DNA of 64,000 bases from Callorhinus ursinus (taxonomy: Eukaryota > Chordata > Mammalia > Carnivora > Otariidae), in the NCBI RefSeq assembly GCF_003265705.1, contig NW_020313285.1, positions 17,865,678-17,929,677 of the forward strand, given 5' to 3'. This document shows, piece by piece, positions 43,918 through 54,569 of the stretch. Position numbers and translations under genes: made by a program. Under the pieces are notes generated by a model, which was not told where the DNA came from, did no database searches, and saw only the letters and a list, made by a program, of their open reading frames with translations. The stretch's first letter is position 1; each line of letters opens with the position of its first letter.

Positions 43918-43918
<1 letters not shown>
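43451..43918. other. Unique stretch, no gene recognised
   Basis: Contains a G8 run near 43,804. Short overlapping frames only. Confidence 0.5.

Positions 43919-43953
<35 letters not shown>
43919..43953. repeat. (TG)17 microsatellite
   Basis: A pure, uninterrupted TG run of 35 bp, likely length-polymorphic. Confidence 0.97.
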
Positions 43954-43958
<5 letters not shown>

Positions 43959-44319
43959 GGAAGGAAGGGAGGCACATGGCCATAGACAGATAGATGAGGC
44001 AGTGATCTATGTCCCACTTTTCAGGCTGGAAACCTCCCACCATTCAAGGTGAAACATCATTAACCCAAATACCACATGACTGGAGACAGGAGGGTGCAGC
44101 AAGGACCACCATGCCTCCCCCCAGGCAAGACAGCACACCTGAGGGGGGCGCCCCAACTCAGCAGGGACTCCAGCCACATGCGTTCACCCCGCTCATCAGT
44201 TAGGCTTGGACGCGGACACCCAGGCACCCGCCGCAGCCAGCACGCCCACCTCCCAGCTCAGCCTGCCAACAATTATGGCAATCCCCAAACTGTGAGAGAC
44301 AACTCATTGGGGGGTTGCT
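43954..44319. other. Unique stretch, no gene recognised
   Basis: The sequence between the TG microsatellite and the AT-rich block contains overlapping 64-86 codon frames without motifs. Confidence 0.5.
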
Positions 44320-44475
44320 CAGTACCTCCTAATTAGTGTTAAACACTGATTATCCGAGGCTATTGATATTGGCCTTAATCAGTAATTACAATTCTCACAT
44401 AAAATATTTAATAAGCATTCATAATACAAGAAATTTGATTAAGAAGAGAGCATTTTTCTTGCATTTCCACATCGG
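44320..44475. promoter_or_regulatory. AT-rich candidate conserved noncoding element, TAAT-rich
   Basis: 'ctaattagtgttaaacactg' and 'ccttaatcagtaattacaat', with several further ATTA/TAAT words in 150 bp and no transposon signature. Dense homeodomain-type words suggest a developmental enhancer. Inferred. Confidence 0.28.
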
Positions 44476-44606
44476 TCTCCTGAAGGCTTAGCTGGGTTTC
44501 TTCTAAGCAGGAGTAAATATAGCTGTGGTACAATTACCCACCATGAGCAGCGGGAAAGAGCAAACTCAGATCCACCCGCCCCCGCTCCTCTGAACTACTC
44601 AGCTGC

Positions 44607-44795
44607 AAAAAAAAAAAAAAAAAAAAAAATGGGCAAAGGCCACAGATGGGCGATGCACAAAAGAAATGCAAATGGCCAAAAAAAAAAAAAAAAACTGTGG
44701 GAAAATATTTAGCCTCACTAGTAATCAAGAAATACACACTTAAATCAAACACCATCTCTTCAATGAAATCAGCCAAACTTACAACTCTAACTCTG
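44607..44795 (+). mobile_element. L1 fragment flanked and interrupted by A-tracts
   Basis: A pure A run at 44,607-44,629 leads into 'tgggcaaaggccacagatgg', 'aaatgcaaatggcc', a second A run (44,678-44,694), then 'gcctcactagtaatcaagaa' and 'atcaaacaccatctcttcaa', in L1 order. A 207-codon frame starting here (44,646-45,269) begins inside the L1 text and runs into unrelated sequence, so it is not a gene. Confidence 0.7.
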
Positions 44796-45535
44796 CTGCT
44801 GGTGGTCAAAGCGTGTCCCGGCCCCCTCCGGCCTCTTCTGCCACCTTCTTCTCTTGTTCAGGAAACGCGCCCTCCTGCAAGGAGCCACTTCTCCCCTCTA
44901 CAGTCAGGACCGCAAGTGGAGCTGCCATGTTCTGTCTGTCTGTCACTTCCAGCTCCTGCCAGTGGTCAGAATTGGAGCTCTGACCTAAGCTGGGCCCCTT
45001 GGAGCTCCCCACGCTGCCCCCAGTGCTTGAGCAGGGACAGGCCAGTAAGACACTTCCCTCTGGGACTTCCAACCAGGACAGAAAGGACCATGTCAGTCCC
45101 TCTCTGGCCAGGCAGAGCTGGAGGACGCAGGCCAGGAACACCAGCAGTGACCATATTCTGTGAAACTCACCGTGATGCTGACACCCTCGTTCTCACGAGC
45201 CAAGACCTAACTCAAAGTAGAGCTGGTTACAGTTGTTGTCACAGGAGCAAAAAGGCACCCAAACCCTAGCCCCCAGCTCTGCCTGTTGTTCTCAGAAACA
45301 AGGCAATTTGCCTGACTTTTCAGCTCAGACAGTCCAAAGGACCCCCCCCACCCCGCCCAGAAGCCCAGAGTGAGCTCGAAATCAGGCCCTCATGTTGCTC
45401 GTTGGGCAGCAGGAGGTGCCCTGGGGGAACCCTCCCATCGGGGAGCCAGCGAAGATCTCAGAGCTACAGGGCAACTCCCCTCTGTGAGAATTCCAATCAC
45501 TGCTTTGCACCATTGGTGATTGGCACTGCCACCAC

Positions 45536-45538
<3 letters not shown>
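44796..45538. other. Unique stretch, no gene recognised
   Basis: GC-richer sequence. The 111-codon reverse frame at 44,806-45,141 and the forward frame over the same DNA have no domain. Confidence 0.5.

Positions 45539-45585
<47 letters not shown>
45539..45585. repeat. (AC)23 microsatellite
   Basis: A pure, uninterrupted AC run of about 47 bp, the longest in the window. It generates cysteine-valine runs in reverse translation, which are artefacts. Confidence 0.98.
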
Positions 45586-45587
<2 letters not shown>

Positions 45588-46504
45588 GAAGTACAAAGTT
45601 TATGGTAAGTGGTGGTCTCCAAACCTCTAGCAACTCCCTTTGGAAGGAAGAACCCAAGTATAGAAACTCCTAAATGCTCACGCTCCACGGCCCTCCAGCT
45701 TTTCAAGAAGCTTGGCTTTCCTCTGCCAAGACACCTTCTCTGTGTCTTTTAATGACCCAGCTCAGGGCAGTTAAGTAAATGGCCGCACGACTTCTGAATG
45801 TGCACACAACTCAAACCAGACAAAAGGGGTCCTGCTCATTGGAGGCCAGAGGGCTGCTTTAATAAATAGCAATAATCTGCAACCATGCCCAAGGACAGTG
45901 CCACTTTAATGCCTATTATCCTAGCACAATTATCAATAACACATTTTCCCCTCGAAGGCTATAACTTAGCATCCTCTGTATAGAAATCTCTAAACAACAC
46001 GTCCCAGCCCCACAGACACATACCCTCATGTATGTTCTTGCTTCCTTCAACGTGGTGGCATCTCCCGCCTCATTTGGACTCCATGCAATCTCTCTTAAAT
46101 TTTCCTTTCACTGTGCAAAATGCCTAAGGAGCAAAATCCAAAATTCTTTTTCAGCCATCAGCTCACAGAACGGCTGGGCCAGCCCTGGGTCCTTTCTCCG
46201 GTGCGTGTGCTGGGCTACAGTGTCCTGGTCAGCGCGCCAGCATCCTTCAGTGGTTTGGGGAAACATTTCTCTCTCCAGACTGGTCTTTAGTTCAAGGCAA
46301 GCTACAGCAGCTTCACTAATGTTGGACTCCAAGAGAAAATGAATTCACCTTCATGGGATGCCTTCTTCCAGGTTTGGAGAAAACAGGAGAAATTCCTTCC
46401 CACCCCTATCACCACAGTCTGCCCCCTTCTAGAATGGTGCGCTAATAGGCAGGACTTAGGAAATCTCCTCCCGGGCAGGCCTGCCTGTTATTTCTCTGCC
46501 CTTG
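45586..46504. other. Unique stretch; AT-rich patch at 45,850-45,985
   Basis: 'taataaatagcaataatctg' and 'cacaattatcaataacacat' lie in a repeat-free patch that might be conserved. No gene is seen. A 104-codon forward frame and a reverse frame overlap at 46,028-46,342. Confidence 0.4.
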
Positions 46505-46710
46505 AGTGGGACTGCCTGGTTCAAATCCTGCCTCCAACACGGACTAGTTCTGTGACCTTGGGCATGTCACTTAACACCTCTAGACCAGCTGCTTCATCCA
46601 CTGAGTTCTGAGGTTAAATGAAAGAATGCATACGGGGCATTTAGCCCAGTGCAAAGAAGCTTTAGACAAATGTTAGCTATTGTACTTAATAATAGTAGTT
46701 AATGACCCAG
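46505..46710 (+). mobile_element. MIR, near full length
   Basis: 'actgcctggttcaaatcctg', 'tctgtgaccttgggcatgtc', 'acttaacacctctagaccag' and 'tagacaaatgttagctattg' give the full MIR order. Confidence 0.85.
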
Positions 46711-46984
46711 TGATACAAGTTTAAAGTAGATGGGTAAGGTATACCGCGTGAGAAATGGCCTCCACATCTGGAAAAGTGACTTGCTGATATTTATGGCAAA
46801 TCTGATCACATACTAAGTGTACTGTAAGGATACACAGACTGAGGCCAGGAGGACCAAGTGCCCACCACCCGACTCCAACCTCTAAAAGACCAAGCAGGGA
46901 CAAAGGTTCCCACGCCCATCTTTCCACCTGGAGAAGACGCACCATTCCTCGAAGAGCACCCAGCTGAGAATTCAGTCTGTGTGA

Positions 46985-47110
46985 ACTCTGTGCAACAGGC
47001 ACCATCGTACCCCTCTTCCGCAGTTGAGAAGACTGAGACAGTCTAAGCAACTCGCCCAAGGCCACCCAACCTGCAAGTGGCAGTGCGGGGCTGCTCTCTC
47101 CCAAGCCTGG
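46985..47110 (-). mobile_element. Partial MIR
   Basis: 'ttgagaagactgagacagtc', 'gcaactcgcccaaggccacc' and 'tgcaagtggcagtgcggggc' follow the reverse MIR core. Confidence 0.65.
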
Positions 47111-48769
47111 GGTAGTCATGAGGAATGCCTATCACCACCTCCTGCGCTCCGAGAAAAAGTTTGTCTTCTTGCCTAACCTCAGGCAGAAATAAGCAAGACT
47201 CACTGAAATGGTCACTTCGGGAGGAAGGAGCAGAGGGCCCCGGGAACAGGGTCACGGGGCTGATAAGAACACACTCCTGCACCGTGACCTCCAGCAGGTC
47301 GCTGAGTGGCACAGGTGGGCAGCCCAGGGCTCGCCTACCTCCCGCCCTGCCTCCCCTCACAGTGCATTCCACTCTGCTGCATACCTGCTCAACGAGCCAC
47401 GCTCCACTTTCCCACTGAGGGCGTGCAGCTGGGGGCTGCACATACCCCAACCACTGCCATTTCACCTTGTCCTTGTGATGGCTGTCAATAGCCATGCTCC
47501 AAGGGACAGGTGGGCCTAAAGCAAAGAGACCAGCTCCAGGTAGAAATACACCCTGATTCTAAAGGACATCAATGGACCAAGAGTGAGCCACTATAGGAAG
47601 GAAGGCCTGGGAATATTTGCCATGATACCTTAGGCTGGTAACAAACTCTCGCCCCACAGCAGGCTCAGCTGGGGCACCACAGGCCTAACCCAACGCCCAC
47701 AGGGTGACAGAAGGTACCTGCCTTCTAGAAGCACAGGACACCGTCCAGGTAGGGCTGAGAGATGCTCATGGAAGCCAGGTGTGGGACCAGCCACGGTCGC
47801 TGAAGCTTCAGGGAGGAAGACAATGTGGACAGTTTATTCAGGGGATCCTGTTTATCTGCCCCTTCTCCCTGGATGCCCACGTTCACCAGCATGATCCAGG
47901 CCCAGAGAATTCGGCAGATGGCAGCCCACGGAGGAGCAGGTCTGCACTGCTACTGGGCAAGAGGAAGGATAAAAATGACACCTTTGGAGGACTTTTGAGG
48001 ACCCAGGAGTCAAGGTGTCTACCAACTCCACCATGAAATTCTGGCGTGCACTTTCTGTCCTGGATTAAGAACCCAGGACAGCCTCTCTGCTGGGCCCTCC
48101 ACTGCCCGGGGCTCCAGGACTCCTCCACTTAAGCAAGCCCAGGGCCAGTTTTCTCTGCCTCTCAGGTGGCCTTTTACTCCTCGGACACCCACAAGCAAAG
48201 GAGGTCTCCCTGTGGTCTACACCCTCCCTTGGGCCAATCTTCGTCCCCACCAGCCCACTCTTCTGAAGCAGGACACAAGGGATGTTTTCCTCTTTCGTGG
48301 CTACAGTTTGATGTTTCATGGGCCAAAAACTAAGGCCAGATCACTTTATAATCATTCTTCTGGCTCCTGCATAATTGATGTCCCTTATGTACTTTTCATG
48401 ATCTAATTTATCTACCTCCTAAAATCTTCTGTAAAACCTGAGTCCCATCTGTAATGATCTATGTCCCAATAGAAAGTCGGCCAGAGGATTTGCTAGCCAA
48501 GCTGCATCTGTGGGCAGAAACTTCCCCGCGCTGGGTGGAGGCACGACTGTGTCCAGCAGGAACAGAGGCCTGACTGTTTCACGCAGAAAATGCACTCAGG
48601 GGACAGGAGAAGGCAGGCGGGCTCCCAGAGAGGCCAGCCTCGAGGAAGAGAGGCAGGAGTGGAGGGAGCAGAGGACTTGCTGGGGGCAGCTACAGAGCAC
48701 CTGTGTGGCCCCCTCGAGGTAGCAACAACAGCAAAAAAAATAACAAAAGCCATAGTACTGGTGCCTATC
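47111..48769. other. 1.65 kb unique GC-richer stretch, no gene recognised
   Basis: Frames of 60-150 codons overlap on both strands (longest 47,043-47,495 reverse). No domain, initiator context or splice evidence singles one out. Confidence 0.45.
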
Positions 48770-48985
48770 ACTGTCAAGGCTTTGAAGTGCCAGGCACTGT
48801 GCTAGCACTTTCCAGGCATTATCTCATTTATTCTTCGTTCGTGGGTAGGAACTATCGCCGTTCCCACTTCACAGATGAGAAAACCGAGGCCTAGAGAGGT
48901 AAGTAACTTGCTCAAGGCCCCATGGTTAATAAATGAGAACTCGAGCAGTCTTATCCAGAACTCAGGTTCCTAACCTCTGTTCCAT
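48770..48985 (-). mobile_element. MIR, near full length
   Basis: 'gtgccaggcactgtgctagc', 'tcacagatgagaaaaccgag', 'gcctagagaggtaagtaact' and 'gaactcaggttcctaacc' give the reverse MIR order with moderate divergence. Confidence 0.85.
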
Positions 48986-49087
48986 TCTCTACTTCTAGGT
49001 GCATCTAATTCCTAACAGTGTTCATGTTCCATGAACCTAGAAATCCTTGAGTTTCGATAACCAATCAGCAAGCTTTTAGGGCCAAGT

Positions 49088-49290
49088 TGCCAGATTTTGT
49101 TTAAAAAAAAAAGTGGATGCTCCATTAAATGTGAATTTCAAGTAAATAATAAATACTTACTTGGTATAATTATGTCCCAAACATGGCATGCAATCTCCTA
49201 TATAATATTTGGGACCTACTTACACGAAAACATTATTTATTGTGTATTTGAAATTCAAATATAACTGGGTGTCCTCTCTTTTACCTGGCA
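49088..49290. repeat. Long foldback (palindromic) interspersed repeat
   Basis: The ends are 'tgccag' (49,088-49,093) and 'ctggca' (49,285-49,290). The left arm 'aaatgtgaatttcaagtaaa' and 'aattatgtcccaaacat' pair with the right arm 'atatttgggacctacttaca' and 'gtatttgaaattcaaatata'. Arms of roughly 90 bp are about 70 percent complementary around a short loop near 49,183-49,203. It resembles an old palindromic mammalian repeat that I cannot name. Confidence 0.75.
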
Positions 49291-49755
49291 GCACTCAGCC
49301 TGTGTCCAGGCCTGTGTTGGGCTCTTTGGGATTAGCGAGACCACCCTCAGAGAACCCAGGCTGCCTCAGGGAAATAAGATGCACACCTGGACAAGAGACA
49401 AACATGCACAAGGGTCACAGTCTGACCCAGATCTGCCTGGTAGAGGACAAAGGGTTGCTGGTGTGAGAGCCTCAGAATGCAGCAGCTTTCTGGTGGAGCA
49501 GGGGACCTGCACTGACCCCAGAGACGGGAGGAAGAAGAGAAAGAATAAGAAGAAAAGGAAGCTGGCCCCACCCCTAGCATTGGAGGCCCGTGTTTCAGCT
49601 CCAGGGTGCAGCCAAGAGACGCCAGGCTGGAGTCCAATGGCCAGAGCAGCCAACTTCGGAGGAGGACCAAGCTCACCCCAGCCCACGGGTGATACGAGCC
49701 GGAGCGGCCCACCTGCTATCTGGTTTCCTGACCAAGTCTACACAACTGCCCAGAC
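49291..49755. other. Unique stretch, no gene recognised
   Basis: Includes a purine-rich run near 49,530-49,562. A 150-codon forward frame (49,379-49,831) spans it and enters the downstream L2, so it is not a gene. Confidence 0.5.
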
Positions 49756-50042
49756 TCATACCCCAGGCCATTGCTTGTTCTGTCCCTCCTACCCAGAAGC
49801 TGCCTGTCCTCTCAAACTCTACCTTCCTTGAGGATACAGCTCAGCCCTACCTCTCCGGGAAGCTCCCACCCGCCCCCCTGCCCATCCACCAATCTCACCC
49901 CGGCTGAGCCAACCTTCACACTCTTCCCTTGCACCAAACATCTGCCCATTTTATTACTTACTGAGCACCTAGATAGAACCTGGAACATAGCTGGTGCTCA
50001 TTAAATGCTCGTTGAATGAATGGATGTGCCAATGAATGAGTG
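49756..50042 (+). mobile_element. L2 3' end
   Basis: 'ctacccagaagctgcctgtc', 'cagctcagccctacctctcc', 'tattacttactgagcaccta', 'tggtgctcattaaatgctcg' and '(tgaatga)' units at the end match the L2 3' terminus. Confidence 0.8.
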
Positions 50043-50284
50043 ATCAGGACTGTGGCTTTGTTCTACACTGCCTTCTCTGTGTGCAGTGTCCCAGTGGAGG
50101 GAACAGAGGGCATCCAGAAGAGGTCAAGTAAAACCCTGGCATGCTGATGCTGATGCACTTGCCACAACTCGGCACCCAGCCGAGGCCCAGGCAAGGCGCA
50201 GATTCAGTAACTGGAGAGGTGGAGTTAAATGAGGAGGAAGGAAACGCCGCAGGTAGCACTTGGGCTGGGTCCTGCGAACCACAG

Positions 50285-50430
50285 GCTATCCTCCAGCTTC
50301 CAACAATGCCTTGCTGTAGGACTTGGGCAAGTCACAAACCCCTGTTTGCTTCAGTTTCCTGAGCTGGAAAGCAGGATGCAGACACATTGCTCTGAATCCC
50401 CCCATGGCTGGCTTGCAGGGATTATGAGCT
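50285..50430 (+). mobile_element. MIR fragment
   Basis: 'ctgtaggacttgggcaagtc' and 'gcttcagtttcctgagctgg', followed by 'ttgcagggattatgagctc', give the MIR core in forward order. Confidence 0.7.
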
Positions 50431-50769
50431 CACCATTCTATTATTACCTCCCACCATGCAAGGCACGCACGCAGGAGGCCTGGAAGCATGGTGGGTTCGA
50501 GGCACGCGTCCTTGGCAAGTTTCTCTCCCCCTGGCAGCCTCCCGCATCCAGACTCGCCACGGCACCTGACAGTGATAAACTCCCCTCAGGAGCCTAGCCA
50601 CGGAGCACTGTTCACAGCCACGCTTCTCCCAAGTCCGGCCTGTGAGCAGAAGCCAGATAAAGATGGATATTCTCTCGCGCGCGTGGCAAACACAACACCT
50701 CACTCAATCTCTTGGCACCTGAACTGTGTTCATTGTTCTAGTGTGGAATTCCACAGATACTTATAAACA
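50431..50769. other. Unique stretch, no gene recognised
   Basis: Contains a short CG-dinucleotide run ('tctctcgcgcgcgtggc' near 50,672). Overlapping 92-93 codon frames on both strands have no motif. Confidence 0.5.
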
Positions 50770-50990
50770 CTTCCATTACTTCTGAAGTTTTATTTATGGT
50801 TTCTGTTAAACCTTTACTCTGAAATTTGCCATTTTAAACACTCCCTGACTAAGATTTATACGGGTTCTTCACACAGAAGCTACCTGTAATGGACAGAGCC
50901 AAAATCAATTTATAGGGCCTCAAGAGCAGCTGACAACTCATTTTTATTGAGAAAAGGTTTTCTCAGGAAAAAGAGAGAAAACATTAAGAT
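50770..50990. promoter_or_regulatory. AT-rich candidate noncoding element
   Basis: 'agttttatttatggtttctg', 'aatcaatttatagggcctca' and 'catttttattgagaaaagg' occur in repeat-free sequence. Speculative. Confidence 0.18.
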
Positions 50991-51460
50991 CCCAGAAACA
51001 TCCGCTTCCCAAGAGGCTGACCACACTGAGCGTGCCTCTCTGCACCTTCTTTAAAACTAACTCAATCAAACAGTACGAGACCCAGAGTGTCCTTCAGACC
51101 AGGGATGGAAGCAAGGATGCCGGTCTCCCCTAGAAGGGGTCCCTGCCCCTCACTGGCTTTGGAAAGCTCAGAGATGCATGCCCCAAGTGAACCCACAGAT
51201 TCAGTGGAAGCCAAGAGCAGGGAGGTGGCAAGGGTAATGGAGAATCAGCCATGTTGCAAATTTATTAAATGTTCTAAATTCCCGTCTGAAAAATTATGAA
51301 ATTTCTCAGTTACGGGATAGCAGGTACCCTCACCCCATTTGTTGTCATTGGGCAGACTTTATAGGGAATTGGGCCCTGGATCGTGGTCCTGTGGTTTATC
51401 AGTTCACATGGAGCCAAAATGCCTAATCCATAAACCCAGTCTGTTGGGCCAAAAAATTGA

Positions 51461-51552
51461 AACTGCCTCCTATGCTACAGGAGTTCCAGAAACTGGCCTC
51501 CTATGCTACAGGAGTTCCAGAAACTGGCATGCTATGCTACAGGCAAATTTCA
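51461..51552. repeat. Tandem repeat, about 31-bp unit, three copies
   Basis: Copies start at 51,461, 51,491 and 51,522. Each opens with 'aactg' and 'ctatgctacagg'. The first two also share 'gagttccaga', while the third diverges after the shared core. The array lies inside a 188-codon open frame (51,339-51,905) that has no domain. Confidence 0.9.
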
Positions 51553-52599
51553 AAATGTTTGCCTTGTGGTGGGATCTCCTTGATGGCTTTCTTCTCCCAT
51601 CTGTAGTAAAAACTGGCAAGGCTTTTCTTACTCCTAAGATAGCTCCCTCAAGCAGCATTTCTAAATATACAGTGCACCTTGCTCACAGGCATGTCATTTT
51701 GACTTTTTTCCCCATCATCTGGGAGGGGAAAGGAAGCAGAAGTGGGACATCGAGGGCTCTGCCACCCTCTACTTCTCCTGGCTCAGGGACCTACCTTCTT
51801 GCCCATGATATTTCTGCAGAGGGAGGTTTTGGATTCCCTGATGCTCCCCCTCTTCTGTTTAGGCCATGTGCCCAGAAACCTGGGCTGATCCTTCTACAGT
51901 ACTGAACCCCTGGGCCACTGTAGAGTGACACAGGTTCACTGGACACAGAGTTGGAATCAATAGGCAGGGTCTTTTATAGCCTTTAGAGAAGAAAATGAAA
52001 TCATTTCATCTCTGGACTTCTCGATACTATTGTAATGACTTCTTTCTTTCTAAGCAGTGAAAATAATGTTATAAAAGTATGTTTTTTGTTATTTGTTTGC
52101 ATCTCTCCCCCACACTCTGGTGTTTTCAAATGAAAGAAAAAAAGAACCATACCACTTTTTGTACAAAAAAAAATGCTTAAGAGATTGTAAAACAACAACA
52201 ACAACAACAAAAATAAAATTCCCATCTGAAAGGAGCTTCACCCACATTTTTCCAGGCCTTGTCAAATAAATTAGGAAATCTCTTCCTTTGAAGATCAATG
52301 GTATAGAGATGACTTTGAACTCTTAATATCAGGTATTAGCAAGATAATGTTAGGTTTTATTAAGAATGAAAAGAATTTACCAATTTTCTTCCAACAATTC
52401 TCTCCGGACTCCACAAGGAAGCTAATCACTAGATAATTGTTCAGTGACTCTTCTGGTCCATTCAAATCCACTGAATTTGTTTAGTGGAGGCAGAGGGGTA
52501 GGGGGAGAGGTCCTTAAGAAACCAGTTTCCAAAGAGCTGGGCCCTGCAGCCTGGCAAGAACACATAGCTCTGGAAAGACCGAATACCAAAGAGTCTGGG
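51553..52599. other. Unique stretch, no gene recognised
   Basis: Contains (CAA)6 at 52,193-52,210 after an A/T-rich segment. No repeat family is placed and no exon is supported. Confidence 0.5.
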
Positions 52600-52950
52600 T
52601 GTATTTGTCTGTTCAGACTGCCATAATACCACCGACAGGGTGGCTTAACCAACAGACATTTATTTCTCACGGTTCTGGAGGCGGGAAGTCCAAAACCAAG
52701 GTTCCAGCCCACTGGGTCTCTGGTGAGAGCTTTCTTCCTGGACTGCACATGGCCTCCTGCTCACTAGGTCCTCACATAGCCTGTTCCCGGGGTTTGTACA
52801 CACAGAGAGAGAGTGCGTGAGCTGACCCCACCAGACAAGGCCCCACCCTCATGACTTCATCTAACCTTAGTTACTTTCTTGGAGGTCACATCTCTAAACA
52901 CAGCTTCAACACAGGAATTTCCAGGGGACAAAAACACTCCGTTCATAACA
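52600..52950 (-). mobile_element. MLT/MST-type solo LTR (ERVL-MaLR) with intact target duplication
   Basis: The plus strand reads 'tgtatttgtctgttcagact', 'gacatttatttctcacggtt', 'ctggaggcgggaagtccaaa', 'ccctcatgacttcatctaac' and ends 'ccgttcataaca', the reverse of a MaLR LTR with TG...CA ends. 'ctggg' at 52,595-52,599 and 52,951-52,955 is a perfect 5-bp target duplication. No internal region is attached, so it is a solo LTR. Confidence 0.92.
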
Positions 52951-53199
52951 CTGGGTTTGCCACAACTTGGTTCCCCCCTGTTCAGGAAATTCAGGCCCCA
53001 TTTCCAATCTCCCACCTCAGGTCGTCTAAACCTTCTCCATACCTGGTCTCTACCTCTCCCCTCCCCGGTACACCATTCAGGAGCCCCCAGGGTTCCCAGA
53101 GGCCTCTTCCCAACCCACAGCTCTGAGTCCTTTCTCTGCTCAAAAACCTCAGGGGATCCCCCACCAAGCCCAGAATTAGGTCTATAATTTAGAGGGTCA

Positions 53200-53435
53200 A
53201 TATGTGCCATGCTTAAAGAACCTGGAATCAGACAGATGTACATGTAAATTCTAGCTCTGACCTTTAATACCTATGTGATCTTGGGTCATTCCTTTAACCC
53301 CTCTGACCCTCAGATTCCTCTTCTGTACAGTAGGGAAACTAACAGCTTCTACCTCATCAGGTTGTGGTGGAGACAGAGAGAGGGATGCGGGAAGTGCCTA
53401 ACAGAACACCTGGTACTTAAAACTCAGTAACATCT
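53200..53435 (+). mobile_element. MIR, near full length
   Basis: 'cctggaatcagacagatgta', 'tgatcttgggtcattccttt', 'ccctcagattcctcttctgt' and 'taccctcatc'-like text ('tctacctcatcaggttgtgg') give full MIR order. Confidence 0.85.
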
Positions 53436-53439
53436 CAGC

Positions 53440-54515
53440 CTCTATCTACCACTCCCCTCGGTGGTCTCACCCCATCTCGTGGCTTTAACGCCATCAAAAA
53501 GCCAAACGGCCCCTACCTGCACAACTCTACTCCAACCTCTCCAGAACTCCAGATGAGGAAAGCCAGCTAACCACCCCCGACACGCATCTCCACAAAAACA
53601 GCAAATGGGCCACTCTGGCTCGTCAAGTCTACAAGAACTCTGATCCAACTCCAGCCTGCTCCACCCGAAGCCTTATCAGGCCCAGCTGCTGAGGCTGAAA
53701 CCGTGCACATCTTAGACTCCCTTGCCCCTCAAACTCACATTCAGCCTGTTAAGAAATCTATGTCCTGAACAAAACCACTATTCACCACCTCCACGACACC
53801 TCTCCAGCCCAGCCCACCATTACCTCTCACCTGGAGGCCGCAGCAACCTCCCAACTGGCCTCTCTGCCTCTGGCCTTGCCCCTAAGATGGTCAGGTTTAT
53901 ACAGAGCACACAGAAAGATACGTTTAAAACAGAAGTCACATCTTCTAGAGGCCCGCACATCACTGAGGGTGAAGCCCAAACCCTATGCTGGCCTTCAAGG
54001 CCCCCAGTGGCTCTCTGGCCTTGTCTCCTCCCACTGCCTCCTGGCTCAGCAGCCCCCCGGGGCCTCCGGCTGCTCCTTGAGGATACCAGGCACCCTCCTG
54101 CATCGGGCTATTAAGCACCTGCTATTCGCTCTGCCTGAAATGCTCTTCCCCCAAGTATTCATCAGGCTAATTCCTTAAATCCTTCTCAAACTGTTCAAAT
54201 GTCATCCTGTCACAGAGGCCTATTCTGCTATCCTGGTCAAAAGTGCAATCTCCACCCAAACGCACGTATACACCCCTGGGGCTCCCATTCCTCTCCGTGG
54301 TGCTATTCATTCTTTTCCCCTTACACTTAGCTCTTCCTAACGTACTGTATACATTATTTATGTGTTATATTTATTTGTTTACTATCTTCTCCTGCTAGAA
54401 TGTAAACTCACAAGAGAGTGATATTTACCTGTTGGCAGGTGCATATCCAGCCCCTAGCAGAGTGCGTAGCACATAGTAGTCACTCAGTAAACATGTGTCA
54501 GATAAACGAAGGCTC
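53440..54515 (+). mobile_element. Long L2 copy (about 1.1 kb) including the 3' end
   Basis: Ordered landmarks: 'ttacctctcacctggaggcc', 'tctctgcctctggccttgcc', 'gtgaagcccaaaccctatgc', 'ggccttcaaggcccccagtg', 'gaaatgctcttcccccaagt', 'ctgctagaatgtaaactcac' and 'tagcacatagtagtcactca'. This is L2 from the ORF2 C-terminal region through the 3' end. No coding capacity remains. Confidence 0.8.
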
Positions 54516-54569
54516 ACATAGATTTCTTCAACAAGTATCCACAGAGCATCTTCAAAGCCCATTAGGGTC

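Noticed and set aside
44646..45269. 207-codon frame that might be a gene
   Set aside because: It starts inside L1 text, includes a run of lysines from the A17 tract and continues into unrelated GC-rich DNA. No domain is visible.
45382..45706. Reverse frames with long cysteine-valine runs
   Set aside because: They read through the (AC)23 microsatellite and have no other protein-like feature.
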